Below, piece after piece: positions 17,566 to 26,283 of a stretch of DNA of 36,489 bases. The position numbers were made by a program, and so were the translations under genes. The notes beneath the pieces were generated by a model. That model made no database searches, was not told the DNA's origin, and was given only the letters and a program-made list of their open reading frames with translations. Origin of the DNA: JACVRW01 sp038323835 (lineage in GTDB: Bacteria; Actinomycetota; Thermoleophilia; Solirubrobacterales; Thermoleophilaceae); NCBI GenBank assembly GCA_038323835.1, contig JBBQHI010000037.1:1-36489 (forward strand). The letters are read 5' to 3'. The stretch's first letter is position 1, and every line of letters begins with the position of its first letter.

Positions 17566-19748
17566 GCACGTTGGCGGCGCACCGCGAGCTCGGCCTCACC
17601 GACGCCGAGTACGAGGGCATCGTCGACCGCCTCGGCCGGGAGCCGAACGGGCTCGAGCTGGCCGTGTTCTCGCTCATGTGGTCCGAGCACTGCGCCTACA
17701 AGCACTCGAAGAAGCTCCTGCGGCGCCTGCCCACCGAGGGTCCCCACGTGGTGATGGGCCCGGGGGAGAACGCCGGCGCGGTGGATGTCGGGGACGGCCT
17801 GGTGGCGGCCTTCAAGGTGGAGTCGCACAACCACCCGAGCGCGGTGGAGCCCTTTCAGGGAGCGGCCACCGGCGTGGGCGGGATCCTCCGCGACGTGTTC
17901 GCCATCGGCGCGCGGCCGATCGCCATTCTCGACTCGTTGCGCTTCGGCGAGCTGGATTCGCCGCGCTCCCGGTACCTGTTCGACTGGTCGGTGCAGGGCA
18001 TCGGGCACTACGGGAACTCGATCGGGGTGGCCACGGTGGGCGGTGAGGTGGCCTTCGAACCGAGCTACGAGCAGAACTGCCTCGTGAACGCCATGTGCGT
18101 GGGCCTAGCCCGCCGCGACCGGCTAATCCGCAGCGCGGCCTCGGGTCCGGGGAACCCGCTGGTTCTGATGGGCGCGCGCACCGGCCGCGACGGGATTGGC
18201 GGAGCGTCGGTGCTGGCCAGCGCCGAGCTCGGCGAGGAGGACGCCTCCAAGCGTCCCACGGTGCAGATCGGGGATCCGTTCGAGGAGAAGCGCCTGCTCG
18301 AGTGCTGCCTCGAGCTGCTCGACCGCGACTCGCTCGTGGCCCTCCAGGACCTGGGGGCGGCGGGGCTGTCCTCCAGCGCGTCCGAGATGGCCTCGAAGGG
18401 CGAGGTGGGCCTCGACATCGACGTGTCGACCGTGCCCCTGCGCGAGGACGACATGGAGCCCTTCGAGATCATGATCTCGGAGTCGCAGGAGCGGATGCTG
18501 TGCGTGGTGGAGCCCGAGCGCCTGCAGGAGCTGCTCGAGGTGTGCGAGCGCTGGGAGGTGCGGGCCACGCAGATCGGCGAGGTCACCGACAGCGGCCGGC
18601 TGCGGATCCTCGACGGCGACGAGAGCGTGGGCGACATGCCCGTGACCGCACTGGTGGACGACTGCCCGCTCTACGACCTCGAGCCCGAGGAGCCCGCTCA
18701 GCCGATCTACCCGGACCCACCGGTGAGGATCGCCGCGGACGCGGACGCGGCCGAGACCCTGATGGCCGTGCTGGGCGCGCCCACCGTGGCCTCCAAGCGC
18801 TTCGTCTTCGAGCAGTACGACTCGATGGTGGGCTCGCGCACCGTCCGCCGCCCGCAGTCCGCGGACGCCGCGGTGCTCCAGCTCGCACCCGACGGCGGCC
18901 ACGGCGCCCTGGCGGTTTCGATCGACGGCAACGGGCGGCGGGTGGCCTGCGACCCCTACACCGGCGCGGTGGAGGCGGTGCTCGAGTGCGCGCTGAACCT
19001 GGCCTGCGTGGGCGCCGAGCCGCTGGGGCTCACCAACTGCCTGAACTTCGGCAACCCCGAGAAGCCGCACATCGCATGGCAGCTCACGCGCGCGGTGGAG
19101 GGGCTCCGCGACGCCTGCCTGGCCCTCGGCGTGCCGGTGGTGGGCGGAAATGTGTCCCTCTACAACGAGGGTGGCGGCGGCCCGATCTACCCCACGCCGA
19201 TTGTGGGCATGGTCGGCCGGCTCCCCGACCCCGAGCGGGTGCCCGTGTCCGGCTTCACGCAGGAGGGCCACGCCATCGCGCTCGTGGGGCCGTTCGCGCC
19301 GTCGCTGGCGGGGTCGGAGCTGGACAAGCTGCGCGGCCACATGTCCGACGGCCTGCCCGAGGTGACGCTCGAGCGCCACGCCGAGGCGCTCGGCGCTCTG
19401 CGCGCGGCCGTCCGGACCGGGGAGCTGGTCACGGCGCACGACGTGTCCGAGGGCGGCCTGGCCACCGCGCTCGCCGAGTCCTGCATCGAGGGCGGCCTGG
19501 GCGCGCGGGTGGACCTGGCTCCCCTGCGAGAGACCCTGGGCCACTCCGACCGGCTCACCGCGCTGTTCGGCGAGGGCCCGGGGGGCGCCGTGGTGGCAGG
19601 CCCGCGGGAGGTCGTGAGCGCGCTGCCGGGCGCGATCCTGATGGGCGAGGTGGGGGGCACGAGCCTGCTGATCGAGGGTGACCTCGAGCTCGAGGTGGCC
19701 GCCCTCGACGAGCGCTTCGAGGGTGCGATCCCGGCAGCGTTCGCGTGA
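17562..19748 (+). CDS. purL: FGAM synthase large subunit PurL
   Basis: Small-type PurL, 728 residues, as expected when PurS and PurQ are separate proteins. It converts FGAR to FGAM with ATP and ammonia. Motifs: LMWSEHCAYKHSKK at the start, KVESHNHPSAVEPFQGAATGVGG in the nucleotide site, LQDLGAAGLSSSASEMA, and in the second half NCLNFGNPEKP and AHDVSEGGLATALAE. GTG 17562 overlaps the purQ stop. After it comes a 94-bp gap before purF containing a small GGCGG/CCGCC hairpin. Confidence 0.97.
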   Translation: MSTLAAHRELGLTDAEYEGIVDRLGREPNGLELAVFSLMWSEHCAYKHSKKLLRRLPTEGPHVVMGPGENAGAVDVGDGLVAAFKVESHNHPSAVEPFQGAATGVGGILRDVFAIGARPIAILDSLRFGELDSPRSRYLFDWSVQGIGHYGNSIGVATVGGEVAFEPSYEQNCLVNAMCVGLARRDRLIRSAASGPGNPLVLMGARTGRDGIGGASVLASAELGEEDASKRPTVQIGDPFEEKRLLECCLELLDRDSLVALQDLGAAGLSSSASEMASKGEVGLDIDVSTVPLREDDMEPFEIMISESQERMLCVVEPERLQELLEVCERWEVRATQIGEVTDSGRLRILDGDESVGDMPVTALVDDCPLYDLEPEEPAQPIYPDPPVRIAADADAAETLMAVLGAPTVASKRFVFEQYDSMVGSRTVRRPQSADAAVLQLAPDGGHGALAVSIDGNGRRVACDPYTGAVEAVLECALNLACVGAEPLGLTNCLNFGNPEKPHIAWQLTRAVEGLRDACLALGVPVVGGNVSLYNEGGGGPIYPTPIVGMVGRLPDPERVPVSGFTQEGHAIALVGPFAPSLAGSELDKLRGHMSDGLPEVTLERHAEALGALRAAVRTGELVTAHDVSEGGLATALAESCIEGGLGARVDLAPLRETLGHSDRLTALFGEGPGGAVVAGPREVVSALPGAILMGEVGGTSLLIEGDLELEVAALDERFEGAIPAAFA

Positions 19749-19782
19749 GCGTGAGCGGCGGTTGGCCGCCTCTTACGCTGGT

Positions 19783-19788
19783 AGCCTC
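19783..19788 (+). promoter_or_regulatory. Candidate -10 element of purF
   Basis: TAGCCT in the 94-bp purL-purF gap, 54 nt before the purF ATG. A GGCGG/CCGCC hairpin lies just before it. No clear -35. purF may therefore have its own promoter beside read-through from purL. Confidence 0.3.
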
Positions 19789-19842
19789 TCCGGGAGCAGG
19801 GAACCTCGTGGTCGGCACCCCCGAAGGACCCTGGATCCACTC

Positions 19843-21273
19843 ATGAGCCGAGAGCTTGACCATCGCGACGGACCTCGCGATGAGTGCGGAGTCTTCGGGG
19901 TTTGCGCGCCAGAGTCGGATGTCGCGCGCCTCTCCTACTTCGCGCTCTACGCGTTGCAGCACCGCGGCCAGGAGTCGGCCGGCATTGCCTCCTGCGACAA
20001 CGGCCAGATCATGACCGTGCGGGATCTCGGCCTCGTGTCGCAGGTCTTCGACGAAGAGAAGTTGCGCGCCCTGCAGGGCCAGATGGCCGTGGGGCACGTG
20101 CGCTACTCCACCACCGGCTCGTCGGCGTGGGAGAACGCCCAGCCGGTGTGGCGCTCGGACCGCCGCCAGGTGGCCCTGGCCCACAACGGCAACCTCATCA
20201 ACGCGGTGGAGCTCCACGCCGAGCTCACCGAGGCCGGCGTGCAGTTCCGCGGCACCTCGGACTCCGAGATCATCGCCGCGCTGCTCTCCACCCACCCGGC
20301 CGAGCGCATCGAGGAGGCCCTGGTGGAGGTCATGCCCCGCCTCGAGGGGGCCTTCTCCACCGTCGTGCTCACCAAGGACTCGGTGGTGGCCTTCCGCGAC
20401 GGCGCCGGCCTGCGGCCGCTGTCACTCGGGCGGATCGGCGACCGCTACTGCGTGGCCTCGGAGAGCTGCGCCTTCGACATCATCGGCGCCGAGCTGCTGC
20501 GCGAGGTGCTGCCGGGCGAGCTCGTGTCGCTCACTCCCCGAGGCATCGAGACCCGCCAGGTGATCGAGTCCGACCGCAAGGCCTTCTGCGTCTTCGAGCA
20601 CATCTACTTCGCCCGGCCCGACTCCATCCTCGAGGGTAACCGCACCCAGGTGTCCCGCCGCAAGATGGGGGAGATCCTCTGGCGCGAGTCGCCCGCCGAC
20701 GCGGACGTGGTGATCGCCGTGCCCGACTCGGGCAACCCGGCGGCCAACGGGTACTCGAAGGCCTCGGGCATCCCGCGCGACGACGGCCTGGTCAAGAACC
20801 GCTACGTGGCCCGAACGTTCATCCAGCCCGGGCAGGAGCTCCGCAAGCACGGCCTGCGGATGAAGTTCAACCCGCTGCGGGAGGTGGTGGAGAACAAGCG
20901 CATCGTGGTGGTGGACGACTCCATCGTGCGCGGCAACACCACCCGCCAGATCGTGAAGATGCTCCGTGACGCGGGGGCGCTCGAGATCCACATGAGGGTG
21001 TCGGCGCCGCCGATCCGCCACACCTGCCACTACGGCATCGACATGTCCACCACGCAGGAGATGGTGGCCCACGGGCGCACCGAGGCCGAGATCGCCAAGG
21101 AGCTGGACTGCGACTCGCTCGCCTACCTCTCGCTCGACGGGGTGTACGAGGCGATCCGCTCCACCCGCGCCACACATTGCGACGCGTGCTTCTCGGGGGA
21201 TTACCCGCTCGAGCGCAGTGACCACGCGAACGGCAAGTTCGCGCTCGAAGAGCTCGCGGTCATCCGCAGCTAG
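19843..21273 (+). CDS. purF: Amidophosphoribosyltransferase
   Basis: First committed step of purine synthesis: PRPP and glutamine give phosphoribosylamine. About 476 residues. A short propeptide precedes the N-terminal nucleophile Cys15 (PRDECGVFGV). The glutaminase domain has VGHVRYSTTGSSAWENAQP and ALAHNGNL; the PRTase domain has VIAVPDSGNPAANGYSKASG and the PRPP loop IVVVDDSIVRGNTTRQIV. Cys residues in AFCVFEHIYF, HTCHYGIDM and HCDACFSGDYP fit the four Fe-S ligands of the B. subtilis-type enzyme. ATG 19843 is the start; the closest purine-rich box (GAAGGA) is rather far, 15 nt. Its stop shares CTAG with the convergent gene. Confidence 0.97.
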   Translation: MSRELDHRDGPRDECGVFGVCAPESDVARLSYFALYALQHRGQESAGIASCDNGQIMTVRDLGLVSQVFDEEKLRALQGQMAVGHVRYSTTGSSAWENAQPVWRSDRRQVALAHNGNLINAVELHAELTEAGVQFRGTSDSEIIAALLSTHPAERIEEALVEVMPRLEGAFSTVVLTKDSVVAFRDGAGLRPLSLGRIGDRYCVASESCAFDIIGAELLREVLPGELVSLTPRGIETRQVIESDRKAFCVFEHIYFARPDSILEGNRTQVSRRKMGEILWRESPADADVVIAVPDSGNPAANGYSKASGIPRDDGLVKNRYVARTFIQPGQELRKHGLRMKFNPLREVVENKRIVVVDDSIVRGNTTRQIVKMLRDAGALEIHMRVSAPPIRHTCHYGIDMSTTQEMVAHGRTEAEIAKELDCDSLAYLSLDGVYEAIRSTRATHCDACFSGDYPLERSDHANGKFALEELAVIRS

Positions 21274-21671
21274 GCGGGCTCCCCGAGCGCGGCGAAGGCT
21301 TCATCGGGCTCGTTGTACGCGTCGATCCGGAGCGCCCGCCCGTCCCGGAAGGTCCAGACGTGGCCCACGGCCCGGTCCTCGGCCAGTCCGCTGAAGCGCC
21401 CGCGCACCTCGAGCCGCACGGCCACCGCCACCTCGTTCCCCCGCTCCTCGAAGCGCTCGGGCTTGAAGTGAAACTCGCCGAAGGCGTCCTGGAGACGCCG
21501 GAAGAAGGCGGCCAGCTCCTCGTGGCCGCGCACCACGCTGCTGGAGTCGAGCCACAGGCCGGCGGGCCAGAGCTCCACCTCGGGGTCGCTCGCCGCGATC
21601 AGCGTGGCGATCGCCCCGTCGGGATCGCGTGCCTCGTAGATGCCGCGCAGGATCGTGGTGAGCTCGCCCAT
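21270..21671 (-). CDS. NTF2/SnoaL-like protein
   Basis: About 133 residues forming a single NTF2-like fold: MGELTTILRGIYEARDPDGA, EVELWPAGLWLDSSSVVRGHEELAAFFRRL, and the end TFRDGRALRIDAYNEPDEAFAALG. Proteins of this type include small hydrolases, isomerases and stress-related binding proteins; the substrate cannot be read. ATG 21671 is the family-like start; the longer open frame upstream has no coding look. It lies between purF and recQ and overlaps the purF stop tail-to-tail. Confidence 0.8.
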   Translation of the reverse strand: MGELTTILRGIYEARDPDGAIATLIAASDPEVELWPAGLWLDSSSVVRGHEELAAFFRRLQDAFGEFHFKPERFEERGNEVAVAVRLEVRGRFSGLAEDRAVGHVWTFRDGRALRIDAYNEPDEAFAALGEPA

Positions 21672-21748
21672 CCGAGGGCAGTATGCGACTTCTCGCCAAC
21701 GTGCGTGAAGGGCCTGCAACACGTCCCTGCTCCCGCCGTGTACGGCGC

Positions 21749-21754
21749 TAGGGT
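21749..21754 (+). promoter_or_regulatory. Candidate -10 element of recQ
   Basis: TAGGGT, 9 nt before the recQ ATG. It fits the near-leaderless TANNNT pattern seen elsewhere here; no -35 seen. Confidence 0.35.
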
Positions 21755-21763
21755 GGCCGTCCG

Positions 21764-23533
21764 ATGGACCTGACCGATTCGCTCCACCGGCTGTTCGGAT
21801 TCCGGAGCTTCCGGCCGGGCCAGCGCGAGGCCTGCGAGGCGGCTCTCGCGGGCCGCGACGTGCTCGTGGTGATGCCCACCGGCTCGGGCAAGTCGCTCTG
21901 CTACCAGCTTCCGGCGCTCCTCCGCGACGACCTGACCGTGGTGGTCTCACCGCTCGTCGCGCTGATGCAGGACCAGGTGGAGGCGCTTCAGGCCCGCGGG
22001 CTGGGCGAGCAGGTGGCCGTGGTGAACGCCCAGAAGGACCAGGCCGAGAACTCGGCGGTGCTCGACCGGGCCGCCGCGGGCGATCTCCGCCTGCTCTACG
22101 TGGCCCCCGAGCGCTTCGCCGCGCAGAATTTCATGGGCCGGATGAAGGAGACCCGGGTCGGGCTGTTCGTGGTGGACGAGGCCCACTGCGTCTCCCAGTG
22201 GGGACATGACTTCCGGCCCGACTACTTCCGCCTGGCCGACGCCGCACGGGCGCTTGGCGCGGGGTCGCTGGTGGCCTCCACGGCCACGGCCACGCCACGT
22301 GTGGCCGCCGATGTGGAGAAGCGCCTGAAGCTGCGTGAGCCGCTGCGGGTGGCCACCGGTTTCGACCGCCCGAACATATCCTTCACCGTGGCCCGCCCGG
22401 CGGCGCACCAGAAGCGCGCGCTCCTGGCCGAGTGCCTTCGGGGCGAGGATGCGCTCCCGGCCATCGTCTACACGGGCACGCGGGCCGGGGCGGAGGACAC
22501 CGCCTCCGAGCTCACCCGGACGCTGGGCGAGGAGGCCGTGCCCTACCACGCCGGACTCCAGCGGGATCGCCGGGCGGAGATCCAGCGCCGCTTCCTGGCG
22601 GACGACGTTCGCGTCATCTGCGCCACCAACGCCTTCGGGATGGGGGTGGACAAGCCGAACGTGCGCACCGTGGTGCACTCCACCGTGCCGTCCTCGCTCG
22701 AGGCCTACTACCAGGAGGCCGGCCGCGGGGGCCGTGACGGCGACCCGGCACGCGCGCTGCTGCTGGCCGAGAACCGGGACAAGGCGCTGCACGTGCACTT
22801 CATCAAGCGCGACGAGATGGACGCGGGTCTCCCCGGCTGGCTCGCGGACCGCCTGATCGCGGCCGCGGACGGCGACGGGCGCTACGCGCTCGAGGCATCG
22901 CCGCTCGCGCGTGAGCTGGGCGGCGGCGGGGATCGCCTCCGCTCGCTGATCGGCCACCTCACCCGTGCCGGGGTGATCGTGCCCACGCCGGCCGCCCCCG
23001 ATCGCGTGGCCGGGCGGATCCTCAGCGCCTTCGACGCCCGCGCGGCGGGACTGTGCCGCTCGTCAGTGGAGGAGGGCGCGCGCACGCGCTGGCGCCAGTA
23101 CCGCGAGATATGGGCCTACGTGGAGGCCACCACCTGCCGGCGAGCGGCGCTGCTCGCCCACTTCGGCGACACCAGCACTCCGTTCCGCGCCCCGGGCCTG
23201 CCCTGCTGCGACGTCTGCGACCCGGGCATCGCGCCCACGCCCCCAGCGCCCAATCCGCAGGAGCTGCACGACATGGACGACGCGATCGTGTCCGTGGCCT
23301 CCACCGCGCAGCCGGCGGTGGGCCGCACCACGTGCGCCGAGATCCTCCACGGCGCCCGCACGAAGAAGATCGAGCGGAACTCGTACGACGGCCTGGCGGC
23401 ATACGGCGTCTCGTCGCACCGCCGCCGGGCGGACATCCTCGCCCGAGTGGACGAGCTCATCGAGGAGGGCGCGCTCGAGACCACCGGGGGCCCGTACCCG
23501 GTGCTGCGGCTGCCCTCGCGGACGGCCGCCTGA
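21764..23533 (+). CDS. recQ: RecQ-family ATP-dependent DNA helicase
   Basis: 589 residues. 3'-5' helicase acting in recombination repair. Helicase motifs are all visible: the Q-like GFRSFRPGQREAC, Walker A PTGSGKS at about residues 38-44, DEAH box VVDEAHCVSQWGHDFRPDY at about 138, STATATPRV, YHAGLQRDRRAE, and the motif V-VI region TNAFGMGVDKPNVR and YYQEAGRGGRDGDPA. A Cys-rich zinc cluster follows (TTCRRAALLAHFG ... GLPCCDVCD), then a short C-terminal helical region in place of a full HRDC domain (no HRDC confirmed). The next gene, purN, starts 2 nt after its stop, so a repair gene sits inside the purine cluster. Confidence 0.94.
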   Translation: MDLTDSLHRLFGFRSFRPGQREACEAALAGRDVLVVMPTGSGKSLCYQLPALLRDDLTVVVSPLVALMQDQVEALQARGLGEQVAVVNAQKDQAENSAVLDRAAAGDLRLLYVAPERFAAQNFMGRMKETRVGLFVVDEAHCVSQWGHDFRPDYFRLADAARALGAGSLVASTATATPRVAADVEKRLKLREPLRVATGFDRPNISFTVARPAAHQKRALLAECLRGEDALPAIVYTGTRAGAEDTASELTRTLGEEAVPYHAGLQRDRRAEIQRRFLADDVRVICATNAFGMGVDKPNVRTVVHSTVPSSLEAYYQEAGRGGRDGDPARALLLAENRDKALHVHFIKRDEMDAGLPGWLADRLIAAADGDGRYALEASPLARELGGGGDRLRSLIGHLTRAGVIVPTPAAPDRVAGRILSAFDARAAGLCRSSVEEGARTRWRQYREIWAYVEATTCRRAALLAHFGDTSTPFRAPGLPCCDVCDPGIAPTPPAPNPQELHDMDDAIVSVASTAQPAVGRTTCAEILHGARTKKIERNSYDGLAAYGVSSHRRRADILARVDELIEEGALETTGGPYPVLRLPSRTAA

Positions 23534-23535
23534 CG

Positions 23536-24183
23536 GTGGCGTTCCAGCTCGCCGTACTGATCTCCGGCGAGGGCACGAACCTCCAGGCGGTGCTCGACAC
23601 GCTCCACGGGCAGGAGCTGGGGGGCGGCGCCGGCCGGGTGGAGGTGGTGGGCGTGGCCTCGAGCCGCGAGGGCGCGCGGGGACTCGAGCGGGCAAACGCC
23701 GCGGGCGTGGACACCGCCGTGTTCGCGATCGCCGACCATCCTGGCCGCGAGGCCCGCGACCACGCGCTGGCCGGCTGGCTGGAGGAGCGGGAGGTCCAGC
23801 TGGTGGTGCTCGCCGGGTTCATGGAGCTGCTCGGACCGGACTTCATCCGCCGCTTTCGCGGCCGCATCCTCAACGTCCATCCCTCCCTGTTGCCCGCGTT
23901 CGCCGGGGTGGGCGCGATCGAGCAGGCGGTGGACTACGGGGTGAAGGTGATGGGGGTCACCGTCCACCTTGTGGACGAGGGCGTGGACAGCGGACCCATC
24001 GTCTTGCAGGAGTCGTTCTCCCTTCTCCCTTATCCTCGCGGGATCGAGGAGATCGAGGAGCGCGTGCACGAGGTGGAGCACAGGTTGCTGCCACAGGCCG
24101 TCAGGCTGATAGCCGAGGGTCGCGTACGTGCGGACTCCGACAACCCCCGGCTGCTGAGGATCGAAGATGGCCACGTCGAGTAG
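23536..24183 (+). CDS. purN: Phosphoribosylglycinamide formyltransferase
   Basis: Folate-dependent GAR transformylase, about 215 residues. The start FQLAVLISGEGTNLQAVLD carries the phosphate loop; the catalytic N-x-H is in ILNVHPSLLPAF (His about residue 115) and the Asp in HLVDEGVDSGPIV. GTG 23536 begins 2 nt after recQ. The 3' end overlaps purH by 17 nt, so purN and purH are coupled. Confidence 0.95.
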   Translation: MAFQLAVLISGEGTNLQAVLDTLHGQELGGGAGRVEVVGVASSREGARGLERANAAGVDTAVFAIADHPGREARDHALAGWLEEREVQLVVLAGFMELLGPDFIRRFRGRILNVHPSLLPAFAGVGAIEQAVDYGVKVMGVTVHLVDEGVDSGPIVLQESFSLLPYPRGIEEIEERVHEVEHRLLPQAVRLIAEGRVRADSDNPRLLRIEDGHVE

Positions 24184-25762
24184 CGCATCCCAGCCCACCG
24201 CTCCCGGTGAGGTCCAGGTCCGCCGTGCGCTGCTCTCGGTCTCGGACAAGCGCGGCCTAGTGGACTTCGCCCGCGGCCTCACCGAGCTCGGGGTGGAGAT
24301 CGTGTCCACGGGGGGCACCGCCGCCGAGCTGGAGGGGGAAGGCATCCCGACTCGCTCGGTGGAGAGCTACACCGGCTTCCCCGAGATCCTCGACGGCAGG
24401 GTGAAGACCCTTCATCCGCGGATCCACGCCGGGCTGCTGGCGGTGCGCTCGAGCGAGGAGCACGTGGACACCCTGAACGAGCACGAGATCGAGCCGATCG
24501 ACCTGGTGTGCGTGAACCTCTACCCGTTCGAGCGGGTGTCGTCGAAGCGCGGGGTCGAGCCGGCGGAAGTGATCGAGAACATCGACGTGGGCGGCCCCAC
24601 GCTGATCCGCGCCGCGGCCAAGAACCACGACTTCGCGGCCGTGGTGGTCTCGCCCGAGAGCTACGACGCAGTGCTCGAGGAGCTGCGCCAGAGCGAAGGG
24701 CGCCTCTCGGACCGCACCCGGGAGAGCCTGGCCCTCGAGGCCTTCGCCTACACCGCGCGCTACGACACGGCCATCTCCCGCTGGTTCGCCGAGCGCGAGG
24801 ACGACTTCCCGGCCCAGCTCACGGCCTCGTTCGAGAAGGTGCTCGACCTCCCCTACGGCGAGAACCCCCATCAGCGGGCCGCGTACTACGCGGAGGTGGG
24901 TGCGCGCACGTCCCTGCTCTCGATGATCTCGAAGCTCCACGGCAAGGAGCTCTCGTTCAACAACCTGCTGGACGTGGATTCCGGACGCCGGCTGGTGGAT
25001 GAGTTCGAGCTGCCCGCCGTGGCGATCATCAAGCACAACAATCCCTGCGGAGTGGCCGTGGGCGCGCACCAGGACGATGCCTTCGAGCTCGCTCTGGCCA
25101 CGGACCGCCAGAGTGCCTTCGGGGGAGTCTTCTGCTTCAACCGTCGCGTGGAGCGCCCGCTGGCCGAGCGCCTCAACTCGATGTTCGTGGAGCTGGTGCT
25201 GGCCCCGGGCTTCGACGAGGATGCCCTCGAGGTGCTCCAGGCCAAGCCCAACATCCGCCTTCTGGAGAACCAGGAGCGCCGCCGTCCTCCCGTCAGCGAG
25301 CACGACATGAAGCGCGTGCGCGGCGGCATGCTGGTGCAGGACCGCGACACCGGCCTCGAGTCGCGCGAAGAGATGCGCGTGGTCACCAAGCGCCACCCCA
25401 CCGAGGGGGAATGGGGCGAGCTCACCTTCGCCATGCGGGTGTGCAAGCACGTGCGCTCGAACGCCATCGTCATGACCAAGGGCCTGGCCACGGCCGGCAT
25501 CGGGGCGGGCCAGATGAGCAGGGTGGACTCGGTGAGGATCGCGGTGGACAAGGCCGCCGCGGCGGACATCGAGCTCACCGGCGCGGTCATGGCCTCGGAC
25601 GCGTTCTTCCCGTTCGCGGACGGTCCCCAGCTCGGCATCGCCGCGGGCGTGCGGGCGATCATCCAGCCCGGAGGCTCGCAGCGCGACGCGGAGGTGGTGG
25701 ACGCCGCCGACGAGGCCGGCGTGGCCATGGTCTTCACCGCTCGCCGCCACTTCCGCCACTAG
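24167..25762 (+). CDS. purH: AICAR transformylase / IMP cyclohydrolase
   Basis: Bifunctional last two steps to IMP, 531 residues. The N-terminal cyclohydrolase (MGS-like) domain has RRALLSVSDKRGLVDFA, EIVSTGGTAAEL and ILDGRVKTLHPRIHAG; the transformylase part has KHNNPCGVAVG with the catalytic Lys-His pair at about 289-290, and SDAFFPFADGPQ. ATG 24167 lies within the end of purN. The first ~18 residues are a Ser/Ala/Pro tail. It closes the purine block. Confidence 0.97.
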   Translation: MATSSSASQPTAPGEVQVRRALLSVSDKRGLVDFARGLTELGVEIVSTGGTAAELEGEGIPTRSVESYTGFPEILDGRVKTLHPRIHAGLLAVRSSEEHVDTLNEHEIEPIDLVCVNLYPFERVSSKRGVEPAEVIENIDVGGPTLIRAAAKNHDFAAVVVSPESYDAVLEELRQSEGRLSDRTRESLALEAFAYTARYDTAISRWFAEREDDFPAQLTASFEKVLDLPYGENPHQRAAYYAEVGARTSLLSMISKLHGKELSFNNLLDVDSGRRLVDEFELPAVAIIKHNNPCGVAVGAHQDDAFELALATDRQSAFGGVFCFNRRVERPLAERLNSMFVELVLAPGFDEDALEVLQAKPNIRLLENQERRRPPVSEHDMKRVRGGMLVQDRDTGLESREEMRVVTKRHPTEGEWGELTFAMRVCKHVRSNAIVMTKGLATAGIGAGQMSRVDSVRIAVDKAAAADIELTGAVMASDAFFPFADGPQLGIAAGVRAIIQPGGSQRDAEVVDAADEAGVAMVFTARRHFRH

Positions 25763-25798
25763 CGCCGTCAAGGCGTTCGAGGACTGTCGACCGGTCGC

Positions 25799-25804
25799 TA
25801 AAGT
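25799..25804 (+). promoter_or_regulatory. Candidate -10 element for the regulator-monooxygenase pair
   Basis: TAAAGT, 26 nt before ATG 25831, with a weak TTCGAG 17 bp upstream. Between purH and here there is a small GCC/GGC hairpin (25764-25775) that is too weak to call a terminator. Confidence 0.3.
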
Positions 25805-25830
25805 TGGGCTCGGACGGTCGTCTCCCTCCC

Positions 25831-26256
25831 ATGAGAGAGCCCCATCACCCACCTCGCGAGGAGCTCGAGTTGCCCTCGATTCTCCACGCACTGAGCGACC
25901 CCGCCCGGCTGGAGATCGTGCGCCGGCTTGCGGCCGGGTCCGAATGGTCCTGCGGCAGATTCGAGCTCGGTCTGTCCAAGGCCACGCTCTCCCACCACTT
26001 CCGCGTACTGCGCGAGGCGGGCGTCCTGCGCACCCGGCCCGACGGTCGCAAGCGGCTGCTCTCCCTGCGCGACCACGACCTCAACGCGCGCTTCCCCGGA
26101 CTGCTCCAGGCCGTTCTGGCCGACAGCCGTGCCGCCATGTCCCCGGTGGTGTCGGCGGGTGCCTCGGGCGTACAGGCCTCGGGGGCGGCCGCCGCCGCGG
26201 CTGCCCGGGCCTCGCTCGCGGCCACGCAGGCGCACCGCCTGCGCCCCGCGCCCTAG
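25831..26256 (+). CDS. ArsR-type winged-helix transcriptional regulator
   Basis: About 141 residues. A winged-helix DNA-binding domain fills residues 15-90: HALSDPARLEIVRRLAAGSE, recognition helix LSKATLSHHFRVLREAGVL, and the wing RTRPDGRKRLLSL. The tail after about residue 100 is low-complexity Ala/Ser. No metal-binding Cys pair of the classic ArsR type is seen, so the effector is unknown. It ends 27 nt before a luciferase-like monooxygenase that it probably co-transcribes and may regulate (inference from order). Confidence 0.85.
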   Translation: MREPHHPPREELELPSILHALSDPARLEIVRRLAAGSEWSCGRFELGLSKATLSHHFRVLREAGVLRTRPDGRKRLLSLRDHDLNARFPGLLQAVLADSRAAMSPVVSAGASGVQASGAAAAAAARASLAATQAHRLRPAP

Positions 26257-26283
26257 CCGCGGCTCCTTCAGCCTTCCCGCGCG

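Noticed and set aside
15700..19850. Purine riboswitch or PurR-type box in front of the purine genes
   Set aside because: The genes overlap or nearly overlap, and the only free gap (19749-19842) lacks a purine-riboswitch-like core.
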